From: DASRDR01 sp035550795 | Lineage (GTDB): Bacteria; Methylomirabilota; Methylomirabilia; Rokubacteriales; DASRDR01 | Length of the DNA stretch: 64,000 nt | Reading direction: 5' to 3' | NCBI GenBank assembly: GCA_035550795.1 | Contig: DASZOL010000016.1 | Coordinates: 38,445 to 102,444 of the forward strand | Shown: in pieces, positions 8,885-16,890 of the stretch | Layout: each line of letters starts with the position of its first letter | Position numbering within the stretch: the first letter of the stretch is position 1 | Translations under genes and position numbers: made by a program | Notes under the pieces: model-generated | Told to the model about the DNA's origin: nothing | The model's database searches: none | What the model saw: only the letters and a program-made list of their open reading frames with translations

Positions 8885-9880
8885 TCAGTCGCCCAGCCGC
8901 ATGCGGACGCCGCGTCCAGCCGCGAGCGTGCGCTCGAAGGCAAGGGCCGCCGCGGCCACGTCCTCCAGCCCCGTCCCGGTGCTGTCGAAGATGACGATCT
9001 CGTCGGAGGTGGCGCGACCCGGGGCCCGCCCGGCCACGACGTCCGCCAGCTCGGCCCGAACGTCCGCCCGGGTCATGGCGCGGGCATCGAGCGCGTGGTG
9101 GAGCTCACCGAACGCCGCGCACTGCTCCAGGACATCGACGACCACGTGGCCGGCCGCCAGCAGTGCGACGTCGAGCTCTTGCTTGTCCTCCCGATCGGCT
9201 CCGACGGCGGCGATGAACGTCCCCGGGCCCACGTGCTCCGCGCGGAGGAAAGGTGAGCGGGCGGAGGTGCACGTGACCACGAGATCGCTCGTGCGGACCC
9301 ATTCGAAGATCTCGTCGTCCATCACGTCGATGTCGACGCCCAGTGCCGGTCCCAGCACGCGCGCCAGACGCTCGGCGGTGGAGCGATCCCGATCGTGGAC
9401 GCTGACGTGCCGCAGCGGCCGGACCCGGCTGAGCGCCTGGAGCTGAACCTCGCCCTGCGTGCCGCACCCGAACAGGGCCACGCGTGACGCTCCGGCGCGG
9501 CTCAGGTGCTTCGCCGCAACCGCAGTGGCGGCTCCTGTCCGCAACCGGGTGATCTCCATCGAGTCCAGGAGCGCCAGCAGGCGGCCGTCGTCGCCGTCGA
9601 ACAGGGCCACCACTCCCTGGATCGTCGGCAGCCCATGCCGCGCCCGGTTCTCCGGGAAGTTCGCGTTCAGCTTGGCGGCGACGTAGCGGCGGCGGCCTCT
9701 GCCGAGGCCCGCCGTCTTGACGTGGAGGCCGCCGGACGGCAGATGCACCCCCAGCACGCCGGAAGGGACCGTGGCGCCCGGCCCTTGCTCTCGCCAGGCG
9801 TCTTCCAGCGCCACGATGCAGTCGTCGAGGGAGACGACCATCGCGATGTCGGACCGGCAGAGGATGTGGGTCTCGGTCAC
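8885..9880 (-). CDS. Ornithine cyclodeaminase / mu-crystallin family protein
   Basis: 331 residues. Family features: substrate-side Lys in YVAAKLNANFPEN, RTGAATAVAAKHLSRAGA leading into the NAD(P) loop FGCGTQGEVQLQAL, and the late acidic motif IVIFDSTGTGLEDVAA. Members are ornithine cyclodeaminases, ketimine reductases or alanine dehydrogenases; the reaction cannot be assigned here. Its stop-start junction with full-length chrB overlaps by 4 bp (ATGA), so it is translationally coupled to chrB, an unusual partner for this enzyme. Confidence 0.88.
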   Translation of the reverse strand: MTETHILCRSDIAMVVSLDDCIVALEDAWREQGPGATVPSGVLGVHLPSGGLHVKTAGLGRGRRRYVAAKLNANFPENRARHGLPTIQGVVALFDGDDGRLLALLDSMEITRLRTGAATAVAAKHLSRAGASRVALFGCGTQGEVQLQALSRVRPLRHVSVHDRDRSTAERLARVLGPALGVDIDVMDDEIFEWVRTSDLVVTCTSARSPFLRAEHVGPGTFIAAVGADREDKQELDVALLAAGHVVVDVLEQCAAFGELHHALDARAMTRADVRAELADVVAGRAPGRATSDEIVIFDSTGTGLEDVAAAALAFERTLAAGRGVRMRLGD

Positions 9881-10842
9881 CGGCCGGCCCCTCCGCCCGA
9901 CCGCCGGGCCGCGCGGGCCTCGAGCATGGCATGGACGCCATCGAACAGCGTGAGAGCCCGCTCCAGCAGCTCCTGGTCGTCCTTGATGACGGCAGCCAGC
10001 CCCCGCACCGCCAGGTCGATGCCGTCGGTCTCGGGACGGTCGTACCGGCCGTCGCGCAGATCCGCCTCATGGACGATCTCGGCGAGAACCCAGAGGGACG
10101 GCCTGTCGAGCGCGCTGCGCCTGAGCAGCGTCTCGAAGGTGACATCCTCGCCCTGGTGACCGAACTCCGCCCCCATGACGTCGAACGGCACGGCCTCGGG
10201 AGGGAACTCCGCGGGTGGGGCGAACAGAAACCGCGCATCCGCATCGATGAGCCGCCGGATGAGCCACGCCGAGGCCAGCCGGTCGATGTGGGGGCGTGGC
10301 CGCGTCGCCCACAGGCGACCGCGAAGGTCAGGCAGAGAGCCGACAACGGCCCCCGAGGCCGGCGGGCGAAGGTGCATCTCGGCCGTCGCGCGGAGCCGAT
10401 CCACGTCCTGGTAGCCGGGCGCATCGAAGAAGTCCAGCTCGCGCACCCGATCGAGCTCCCGTCCCAGACGCGCCAGCTCGTCGGCGGCCCGGCCGGCAGC
10501 CACGCCGCGAGCCCGGCGGCCGAGGCCGCGCAGGCTCGCGCGGTAGCGCGTGGCGAGCGCCCGGTAGTCGGCTTCCCGGGCCTGGTGGAAGAGCCGGACG
10601 AGGTCGGCCTCCGACAAGTTCTCGATCCGGTCCACCCGCACCAGCGTCGCCTCTCCCCGGTCCTTCTGGATCTCCAGGGTCAGCCACTGCAGCCGCTCCA
10701 GCCGCTCCGGGCTGAACGGCAGCACCCAGACCGAGTTCTTGAGGGCCACTGCCCCGAGGGCCCGGAGCTTCCGCCAGGCGCGGACCCGGAGGCTGGAGGG
10801 GTGGGTCGGCAGGGCGACGATCAGCATGAGCCAGGTTGTCAC
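9877..10842 (-). CDS. chrB: Chromate resistance regulator/protein ChrB (full length)
   Basis: 321 residues. The N-terminal domain begins MTTWLMLIVALPTHPSSLRV and contains ALGAVALKNSVWVLP, the standard ChrB start; this fixes the GTG at 10842. The C-terminal domain repeats the signature of the shorter homologue at 8394-8825 (HIDRLASAWLIRRLIDADA, FDVMGAEFGHQGEDVTFE). In characterised chr operons ChrB is a chromate-responsive repressor of chrA. It is divergent from chrA with a 69-bp intergenic region that contains a long dyad. Confidence 0.9.
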   Translation of the reverse strand: MTTWLMLIVALPTHPSSLRVRAWRKLRALGAVALKNSVWVLPFSPERLERLQWLTLEIQKDRGEATLVRVDRIENLSEADLVRLFHQAREADYRALATRYRASLRGLGRRARGVAAGRAADELARLGRELDRVRELDFFDAPGYQDVDRLRATAEMHLRPPASGAVVGSLPDLRGRLWATRPRPHIDRLASAWLIRRLIDADARFLFAPPAEFPPEAVPFDVMGAEFGHQGEDVTFETLLRRSALDRPSLWVLAEIVHEADLRDGRYDRPETDGIDLAVRGLAAVIKDDQELLERALTLFDGVHAMLEARAARRSGGGAGR

Positions 10843-10852
10843 GGGCGCTTCC

Positions 10853-10899
10853 CCTGTTGCATCGTATGTTGCATTCCATATAACATGGGTTGCAACAGG
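10853..10899. promoter_or_regulatory. chrB-chrA divergent control region with 9-bp dyad and sigma-70-like promoter
   Basis: CCTGTTGCA (10853-10861) and TGCAACAGG (10891-10899) form a perfect inverted repeat around an AT-richer core. Inside it, on the + strand, TTGCAT (10857-10862) and TATAAC (10879-10884) sit 16 bp apart and make a good -35/-10 for chrA. The dyad therefore brackets the promoter, as expected for an operator of a chromate-sensing repressor such as ChrB. Confidence 0.55.
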
Positions 10900-10911
10900 A
10901 GGTCAACCTCT

Positions 10912-12045
10912 GTGCAACAGACGATACGACGGCCGAGCGCGACGGCCCTGGTCCGGTACTTCCTCTACCTGGGGAGCCTGGGGTTCGGCGGCCCCGTGGC
11001 GCTCGTCGGCTACATGCAGCGCGATCTCGTCGAGCGCCGGGGCTGGTTCAGCCGGGAGGAGTACCTGAAGTCCATGGCACTCTCGCAGCTCGCCCCGGGA
11101 CCGCTGGCCGCCCAGCTCGCGATCTGCCTCGGCTACGTCCATTCCCGGGTGCGGGGCGCCACCCTCGTCGCCCTCGCCTTCGTCCTGCCCTCCTTCGTGA
11201 TGACGGTGGGCATCGGATGGCTCTACGTCCAGTACGGGGGCCTGCCGGGGATGCAGGCGGCCTTCTACGGGGTGGGCGCCGCCGTGATCGGGATCATCAG
11301 CCGGGCCGCGTGGAAGCTCGCCGCGCTGACGCTGGCCAGGGACCGCGTGCAGTGGGTGATCTTCGCGGTGATGGGCGGCGTGACGGCGTGGACGGAATCC
11401 GAGATCGCCGTCCTCTTCGTTCTCTGCGGCGTGGCGTCCTGGCTCGTCAGGACCCCGCCCGCCTGGATCCGCCGGCCATCCGCCGCGTGTCTCAGCGTGG
11501 CGCTGCCGGAAGTGCTCGCGCAGCTGGCGTGGTTCTTCACGAAGGCGGGCGCCGTCGTCTTCGGAAGCGGTCTTGCGATCGTGCCCTTCCTCTACGGCGG
11601 AGTCGTCCAGGAGCACGGCTGGCTGAACGACCGCCAGTTCCTCGACGCCGTGGCCGTTGCCATGCTGACCCCGGGGCCCGTCGTGATCACGGTCGCCTTC
11701 ATCGGCTATCTGGTCGCGCAATTCCCCGGTGCGGCGGCGGCGGCGATCGGCGTCTTCCTGCCCGTGTACCTGTTCGTGGTGATCCCCTTCCGGTGGTTCG
11801 ACCGGATCAGCGACAACCTGCAGGTCAAGGCGTTCGTGGCGGGAGTGACGGCCGCTGCCTCAGGCGCCATCGCCGGCGCCTGCGTCGTCCTCGCCCGTCG
11901 CGCGATCGTGGATATCCCTACCCTGTGCATCGCCGGGCTCACGCTGGGCCTCATCTGGCGCTTCAAGGTGCCGGAACCCTTCCTTATCATCGGCGGGGCC
12001 CTGGCCGGCCTGGGGCTTGCGGCGCTGAACGGGCCACGGCCGTGA
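10912..12045 (+). CDS. chrA: Chromate efflux transporter ChrA (two-domain CHR family)
   Basis: 377 residues from GTG 10912; AGGAGG at 10897-10902 with 9-base spacing decides this start. Two homologous CHR halves are seen. The N half has YLGSLGFGGPVALVGYMQRD and LSQLAPGPLAAQLAICLGY; the C half has FTKAGAVVFGSGLAIVPFL and VAMLTPGPVVITVAFIGYLV. Each half carries the FGGP or FGSG and PGP signatures and about five membrane helices. It exports chromate from the cytoplasm, probably driven by the proton gradient. Control is likely through the divergent chrB and the intergenic dyad. Confidence 0.93.
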   Translation: MQQTIRRPSATALVRYFLYLGSLGFGGPVALVGYMQRDLVERRGWFSREEYLKSMALSQLAPGPLAAQLAICLGYVHSRVRGATLVALAFVLPSFVMTVGIGWLYVQYGGLPGMQAAFYGVGAAVIGIISRAAWKLAALTLARDRVQWVIFAVMGGVTAWTESEIAVLFVLCGVASWLVRTPPAWIRRPSAACLSVALPEVLAQLAWFFTKAGAVVFGSGLAIVPFLYGGVVQEHGWLNDRQFLDAVAVAMLTPGPVVITVAFIGYLVAQFPGAAAAAIGVFLPVYLFVVIPFRWFDRISDNLQVKAFVAGVTAAASGAIAGACVVLARRAIVDIPTLCIAGLTLGLIWRFKVPEPFLIIGGALAGLGLAALNGPRP

Positions 12046-12137
12046 CGCCGAGGTCTGCCGGGCGCGGCGGGCGGGTTCGTGTCGCGGCACCAAGGGATGC
12101 GGGCAGGACCGAAACCACGGCAACGCGAGGAGAGGCA

Positions 12138-12572
12138 GTGATCGCACCGACACCGAGGATCGTGTTCGTCTGTCTGCACGGGGCGGCGAAGAGCGTGGTG
12201 GCCGCCGCGCTGTTCGCCCAGCAGGCCGCCCGGGAAGGCGTGGCCGTCGAGGCCATAGCCCGGGGCATCGACCCCGACCCCGAGGTCTCGGCGACGGCCG
12301 CGCACGGCCTGCTTGCCGAGGGCCTCGACGTCCGCGGGGATCGGCCCCGCACGCTCGCAGCCGAGGACCTGATCGGCGTCTCGCGCGTCGTCGCCCTTGG
12401 ATGCGACATCAGCCAGGTGATTCCCGCTGGAGTCCCGGTCGAGCAGTGGGCGGAGGTGCCGGCCGTGAGCGACGGCTACGCCCAGGCCCGCGCCGCCGTC
12501 GTCTCCCGCTTCCCCGCCTTGCTGGAGGCATGCCGTCGCGCGGGGGATGGGTCGGGCCGCCGCCCCTCGTAG
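12138..12572 (+). CDS. ArsC / low-molecular-weight phosphatase-like protein with atypical P-loop
   Basis: 144 residues from GTG 12138 (GAGGAGAGG upstream). The fold start is IVFVCLHGAAKSVVAAALF; the canonical CX5R(S/T) phosphatase loop is altered so that Lys replaces the catalytic Arg (C-LHGAA-K-S). A later GCDIS segment fits the second half of LMW-PTP/arsenate reductase. A subgroup with 'HGAAKS' exists among annotated LMW phosphatases, so this may be a subfamily trait rather than damage. It follows chrA by 92 bp and may belong to the same oxyanion-stress transcript. Catalytic activity is uncertain. Confidence 0.65.
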   Translation: MIAPTPRIVFVCLHGAAKSVVAAALFAQQAAREGVAVEAIARGIDPDPEVSATAAHGLLAEGLDVRGDRPRTLAAEDLIGVSRVVALGCDISQVIPAGVPVEQWAEVPAVSDGYAQARAAVVSRFPALLEACRRAGDGSGRRPS

Positions 12573-12804
12573 GTCACACAGCTCACGACGCTCCTGGTCG
12601 TCATGCACGGACGCGTCGAGATCAGGCGCCGACGCGCCCACGGTGAAGACCACTCCACGAGGCCGCTCGGCGACCTTCGTGCCCCGGCGCCGCGCCCTGG
12701 CGCCTTGACACCGCCTCCGGCGTCCGGGGACGATTGAGCCTGCCGGCGCCGGGGGTGCGCGGACGGATTCGCGCTCCACCATGAGCCCGGGAAGGAGACC
12801 GACC

Positions 12805-14367
12805 ATGGCGGACCACGTATCCCCTCGGAAGCATCTCTCTCGTCGCGCGATCCTCGGCGGCGGCGCGGCGGCGGCGCTCGGCCTGGCCGGCCTCACGCCC
12901 CGCCGAGCGCGCGCCCAGGGAAAGCCCGGCGGCGTGCTCACGGTCGCAAGCTCGGCGCTCCCGCCGAACATCGAGCCCCACATGCAGGGGCTCGACATCT
13001 TCCAGCGCCGGAAGCCGCTCGTCTACGAGAACCTGGTGTGGATCGACTACGGTCTGGAGGCCAAGCCGGAGCTCGCCGAGCGGTGGGAGCAGCGGTCGCC
13101 CACGGAGTACGTGTTCCACCTACGGCGCGGCGTGCGCTTTCACGATGGCAAGGAGATGGACGCCGAGGACGTGAAGTACACGTACGACCGGGTCCGCGAC
13201 CCGAAGGTGAGCCCGGGGGCCAACGACCTCATCTTCGTGAAGCAGATCGACGCGGTCGACAGGTACACGGTCCGCTTCGTGCTGAGCGGTCCGGCGGCGA
13301 CCTTCCTCGTCAACGTCGGCGGGAAGTACAACGGGGTGATCCCCAAGGACTCGGGGGGCGATGGCAAGGCGCTTCTCACGAAGGCCGTCGGCACGGGCCC
13401 CTTCATGGTCGAGGAGTTCGACCCGAGCCGCCGCTGGGTTCTCAAGCGGAACCCGACGTACTGGGGCGCACAGAAGCCGCTGCTCGACGGGATCGCGTAC
13501 CAGGCGATCCCCGACGAGTCCTCCATCGTGGCCGGCCTGCGGACGGGCCAGGTGCAGCTCGCCGAGTTCTCCTCGGCGCTGTCCTTCCAGGTGGCGAAGG
13601 GCATCCCCACGCTCGAGGTGGTCCAGGCGCCGTCCACGCGGTGGGTGGTCCTCGATCTGGCGGGCGACCAGGAGCCGACGTCGAAGCCGGAAGTGCGCCA
13701 GGCGGTCGCGCTCGCGCTCGACCGTCAGGCCATCCTCCAGATCGCCGGCTCCGGTCTGGGCCAGCGGCTCGGGGTGCTGCCGCCGGGCCTCCGGTACTGG
13801 GCCGTGCCGTGGTCCGAGCTCCCGAACCAGCAGCGCGACGTCGCGCGGGCGAAGGCCCTCCTCCAGCAGGCCGGGTACGGCGGCCGTGTTTCCATGAAGA
13901 TCCGCAACATCGTGGGGTTCCCGGCGCTGGCCGCGGCGCTGCCCGTCATCGTCGAGAATCTGAGGGAGGCCGGCATCGACGTGACCGTCGAGACCGTGGA
14001 CGGCGGCGTCTGGATCAAGGACTGGGTCGTCCCGCAGTCGCCCCCGACCATGAACGAGTGGGGCGGCTTCGTCGATCCGGACCAGGCGTTCCACCGCCAC
14101 TTCCACTCGGCGCCGGGCGGGAAGGACTTCCGGCGCTGGAAGAACGCCAAGGCGGACGAGCTGCTGGACGCCGGCCGGACCACCCTCGACCGGGCCCGAC
14201 GCAAGCAGATCTACGATCAGGTCCAGCGGCTCCTCGCGGAGGACCCGATCTCGCTCCCCCTCTACTCGCCCGACCTGCTGTACGCGATGCAGAAGACGGT
14301 CAAGGGGTTCCAGCCTCACCCGACCGGCTTCCACCACGGCCTCCGGTTCGCCTGGCTCGAGCGCTAG
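12805..14367 (+). CDS. Peptide-type ABC transporter substrate-binding protein, Tat-exported
   Basis: 520 residues from ATG 12805 (GGAAGGAG eight bases upstream; preferred over the in-frame ATG at 12781). The N-terminus is a twin-arginine signal (LSRRAILGGGAAAALGLAGL) ending RARAQ. SBP-family-5 features follow: ERWEQRSPTEYVFHLRRGV with FHDGKEMDAEDVKYTYDR, and the second-lobe block RQAVALALDRQAILQIAGSG. First gene of a receptor-permease-permease unit; ligand unknown. Confidence 0.9.
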   Translation: MADHVSPRKHLSRRAILGGGAAAALGLAGLTPRRARAQGKPGGVLTVASSALPPNIEPHMQGLDIFQRRKPLVYENLVWIDYGLEAKPELAERWEQRSPTEYVFHLRRGVRFHDGKEMDAEDVKYTYDRVRDPKVSPGANDLIFVKQIDAVDRYTVRFVLSGPAATFLVNVGGKYNGVIPKDSGGDGKALLTKAVGTGPFMVEEFDPSRRWVLKRNPTYWGAQKPLLDGIAYQAIPDESSIVAGLRTGQVQLAEFSSALSFQVAKGIPTLEVVQAPSTRWVVLDLAGDQEPTSKPEVRQAVALALDRQAILQIAGSGLGQRLGVLPPGLRYWAVPWSELPNQQRDVARAKALLQQAGYGGRVSMKIRNIVGFPALAAALPVIVENLREAGIDVTVETVDGGVWIKDWVVPQSPPTMNEWGGFVDPDQAFHRHFHSAPGGKDFRRWKNAKADELLDAGRTTLDRARRKQIYDQVQRLLAEDPISLPLYSPDLLYAMQKTVKGFQPHPTGFHHGLRFAWLER

Positions 14368-14439
14368 GCCCGGACTGCGCCGCCCCGGCTGGCCGCCCCC
14401 CGTGGAGGGTCGGAGGGGCGGCCGGTTCCCCTCCTGCCC

Positions 14440-15390
14440 TTGCGCACGTATCTCGTCACCAGGCTCTCGGCCATCGGGCTCACGCTGCTCGGCGTGAGCG
14501 TGCTGGTCTTCGGCATGATTCGGCTCGTCCCGGGCACGGTCGTCGAGCAGCTCCTCGGCCAGGCGGCGATCGCCTCGCCGGAGGTGCTGCAGAGCTTCCG
14601 CCGGTTCTTCGGGCTCGACCGCCCGCTTCACGTCCAGTACCTGGAGTGGCTCGGCGGCATCGTGCGGGGCGACCTCGGAACGTCCTGGCTGTCGGGACGG
14701 TCGGTGCTCGGGCTGTTCCTCGAGCGCGTACCGGTGTCAGCCGAGCTGGCCGTCCTCGCGGTGGGCTGGTCGCTCTGCCTCGGGATCCCTCTGGGCGTCG
14801 TGTCAGCGACCCGACCGGGCGGGCTGCGGGACGGCGTGATCCGCGTCCTCGCGACGCTCGGCCTCTCCCTCCCGGCGTTCTGGCAAGGGACGGTCCTGAT
14901 CCTCCTCTTCTCGGTGTACCTGGGGTGGATGCCCTCGCTCCAGTGGGTGCCGTTTCTCCGCGATCCGGCGGGGAACCTCCTCATCGTGGCGCTGCCCGCC
15001 CTGACGCTCGGCACCGCGACGGCCGCGATGATCACGCGGATGTCCCGGTCGTCGATGCTGGACGTGCTCGGGCGGGAGTACGTGCGGACGGCGCAGGCCA
15101 AGGGGCTGGCCGAGCGCCGCGTCAGATACCGTCACGCCCTGAGGAACGCACTCATCCCCGTCGTCACCGTGGCGGGGGTGCAGCTCGGCTACGTGGTCGG
15201 CGGCCTGGTCGTCGTCGAGGACGTCTTCACGCTGCCCGGCGTGGGCCGGCTCCTCCTCGACGCGATCTTCCAGCGGGACTATCCGGTCGTGCAGGGCGTC
15301 ATCCTGCTCCTGGCCGCGATCTTCATGGGCCTGAACCTCCTGGTGGACCTCCTGTACGCGGTCCTGGATCCCCGGCTGCGGCATGGCTAG
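14440..15390 (+). CDS. Peptide-type ABC transporter permease (DppB-like)
   Basis: 316 residues with a TTG start at 14440; no earlier start keeps the normal N-terminus (RTYLVTRLSAIGLTLLGVS). The EAA loop is REYVRTAQAKGLAERRVRY and the C-terminus LVDLLYAVLDPRLRHG is standard for DppB. It overlaps the following DppC-like gene by 8 bp. The GC-rich 72-bp gap after the receptor shows no clear terminator. Confidence 0.92.
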   Translation: MRTYLVTRLSAIGLTLLGVSVLVFGMIRLVPGTVVEQLLGQAAIASPEVLQSFRRFFGLDRPLHVQYLEWLGGIVRGDLGTSWLSGRSVLGLFLERVPVSAELAVLAVGWSLCLGIPLGVVSATRPGGLRDGVIRVLATLGLSLPAFWQGTVLILLFSVYLGWMPSLQWVPFLRDPAGNLLIVALPALTLGTATAAMITRMSRSSMLDVLGREYVRTAQAKGLAERRVRYRHALRNALIPVVTVAGVQLGYVVGGLVVVEDVFTLPGVGRLLLDAIFQRDYPVVQGVILLLAAIFMGLNLLVDLLYAVLDPRLRHG

Positions 15391-16234
15391 GCCAGCCGCT
15401 GGCGCCGCGCTCGGCACGCGGCACCCCACACGAAGCCCGCTTTTCCGGGCCGCGTGCCTCCTGCTCGGCGCGATCGTCGTCCTCGGGATCGCCGCGGAGT
15501 GGGTGGCCCCCTACTCGCCGACGGCGCTGGATGCCCAGGGCCTGTTCCAGGCGCCGGGAGTCCGGCACTGGATGGGAACCGACCGCTTCGGGCGCGACCT
15601 CCTGTCCCGCATCCTCTTCGGCGTGCGGGTCTCCGTGGGGATCGCGGGCATCGCGATCACGGTGGCGCTGGCGGCGGGCGCCGCGCTCGGCCTCCTGGCG
15701 GGTGTCGGGCGCGGGCTCGACCAGCTCTGCGGGCGCGTGATGGACGTCTTCTTCGCGTTTCCGCCCATCCTCCTCGCGATCGCGATCGCGGCGGTCCTCG
15801 GCGCCGGGGTGGAGAGCGCGATCGCGGCCATCGCCGTCGTGTATGCCCCGCTCTTCTTCCGGGTCGTGCGGGGCTCGGTCCTGGCCGAATCGGCGCAGGC
15901 CTACGTGGAGGCGGCCGAGGCCCTGGGGCTCGGCCGTGGCGCGATCCTCCGGCGCCACATCCTCCCGAACGCCGTGTCGCCGGTCATCGTGCAGACGGCC
16001 GTGTGCCTCTCCTACGGCATCCTGATCGAGTCCGCTCTCTCGTATCTGGGAGTGGGCGTGCAGCCACCCACCCCGTCCTGGGGGACCATCCTCAACGAGG
16101 GCAAGGAGTTTCTGGCGCTCGCGCCCTGGGTGTCGCTCTTCCCGGGCGGGGCCATCATGCTGACGGTGCTTGCGCTGAACGTCGTCGGAGACGGGCTCCG
16201 GGACAGCCTCGATCCGCGCGCCGTCACGCGATAG
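15383..16234 (+). CDS. Peptide-type ABC transporter permease (DppC-like)
   Basis: 283 residues. It carries HWMGTDRFGRDLLSRILFG, the OppC/DppC N-terminal segment. The EAA loop is AYVEAAEALGLGRGAILRR, followed by the end motif GVGVQPPTPSWGTILNEGKE. It pairs with the preceding permease. As in the first set, no ATPase gene follows; the next gene is an unrelated PPOX-class enzyme. Confidence 0.92.
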   Translation: MARPAAGAALGTRHPTRSPLFRAACLLLGAIVVLGIAAEWVAPYSPTALDAQGLFQAPGVRHWMGTDRFGRDLLSRILFGVRVSVGIAGIAITVALAAGAALGLLAGVGRGLDQLCGRVMDVFFAFPPILLAIAIAAVLGAGVESAIAAIAVVYAPLFFRVVRGSVLAESAQAYVEAAEALGLGRGAILRRHILPNAVSPVIVQTAVCLSYGILIESALSYLGVGVQPPTPSWGTILNEGKEFLALAPWVSLFPGGAIMLTVLALNVVGDGLRDSLDPRAVTR

Positions 16235-16279
16235 CCGGCGGCGCGTCGCCGGCGCTGCCGCGAGAGTCGGGAGACTTGG

Positions 16280-16765
16280 ATGACCTACGAGCCCAGCGCC
16301 AAGATCGGAGGCCTCAGCGACGCCGAGACGGCCGCGTTCCTCGCCGAGCCCTGGAACGCGCGGATCGCGACCCTGGGACCGGACGGCTGGCCCTACGTCG
16401 CCCCCGTGTGGTACGAGTTCGAGCCGGCAGCCCGCGTGTTCCTCGTGGTGGGCCGCGAGCGCGCCGACTGGATCGAGCACGTCCGCGCGGATCCCCGGGT
16501 GGCGTTCCACGTGGCGGATGACGAGCACGCCGAGCACACGCGGGTTCTCGTGAAGGGGCGGGCCGCGATCATCGAGGGGCCAATCGCACCCTCGGCCAGC
16601 GCGCGCCTCGGCGCCCTCACGCGGCGCCTCTCGCTCCGCTACCTCGGTCCCGACGGGCCGACCTACGCCGAGCGGACGATCCACCGCCCGCGGGTGCTCG
16701 TCGAGGTCCGCCCGGAGCACTGGCGCACCTGGACCGGCCGGGAGTGGCACGCTCGCTACCGGTGA
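16280..16765 (+). CDS. Pyridoxamine 5'-phosphate oxidase (PPOX)-class flavin/F420-binding protein
   Basis: 161 residues. The split beta-barrel signature is ARIATLGPDGWPYVAPVWYE, followed by VGRERADWIEHVRADPRVA, the usual PPOX/F420-reductase pattern. These proteins bind FMN, F420 or haem-type cofactors and reduce small substrates; the exact ligand cannot be read. It sits 45 bp after the permease and could be the last gene of that unit. It converges with the tup operon, with a 125-bp gap. Confidence 0.82.
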   Translation: MTYEPSAKIGGLSDAETAAFLAEPWNARIATLGPDGWPYVAPVWYEFEPAARVFLVVGRERADWIEHVRADPRVAFHVADDEHAEHTRVLVKGRAAIIEGPIAPSASARLGALTRRLSLRYLGPDGPTYAERTIHRPRVLVEVRPEHWRTWTGREWHARYR

Positions 16766-16890
16766 CCGGCGCGCCGAGGATCGCCCCGGCGATGAGCCGC
16801 AACGATCGACCCTCTACGTGGCTTCCGGGGCGTCGGTCTCCGCGCGGAGGGCTCGGGCGAGTCGGGCGTGAGATCCGCGTGCCCCGCGCT

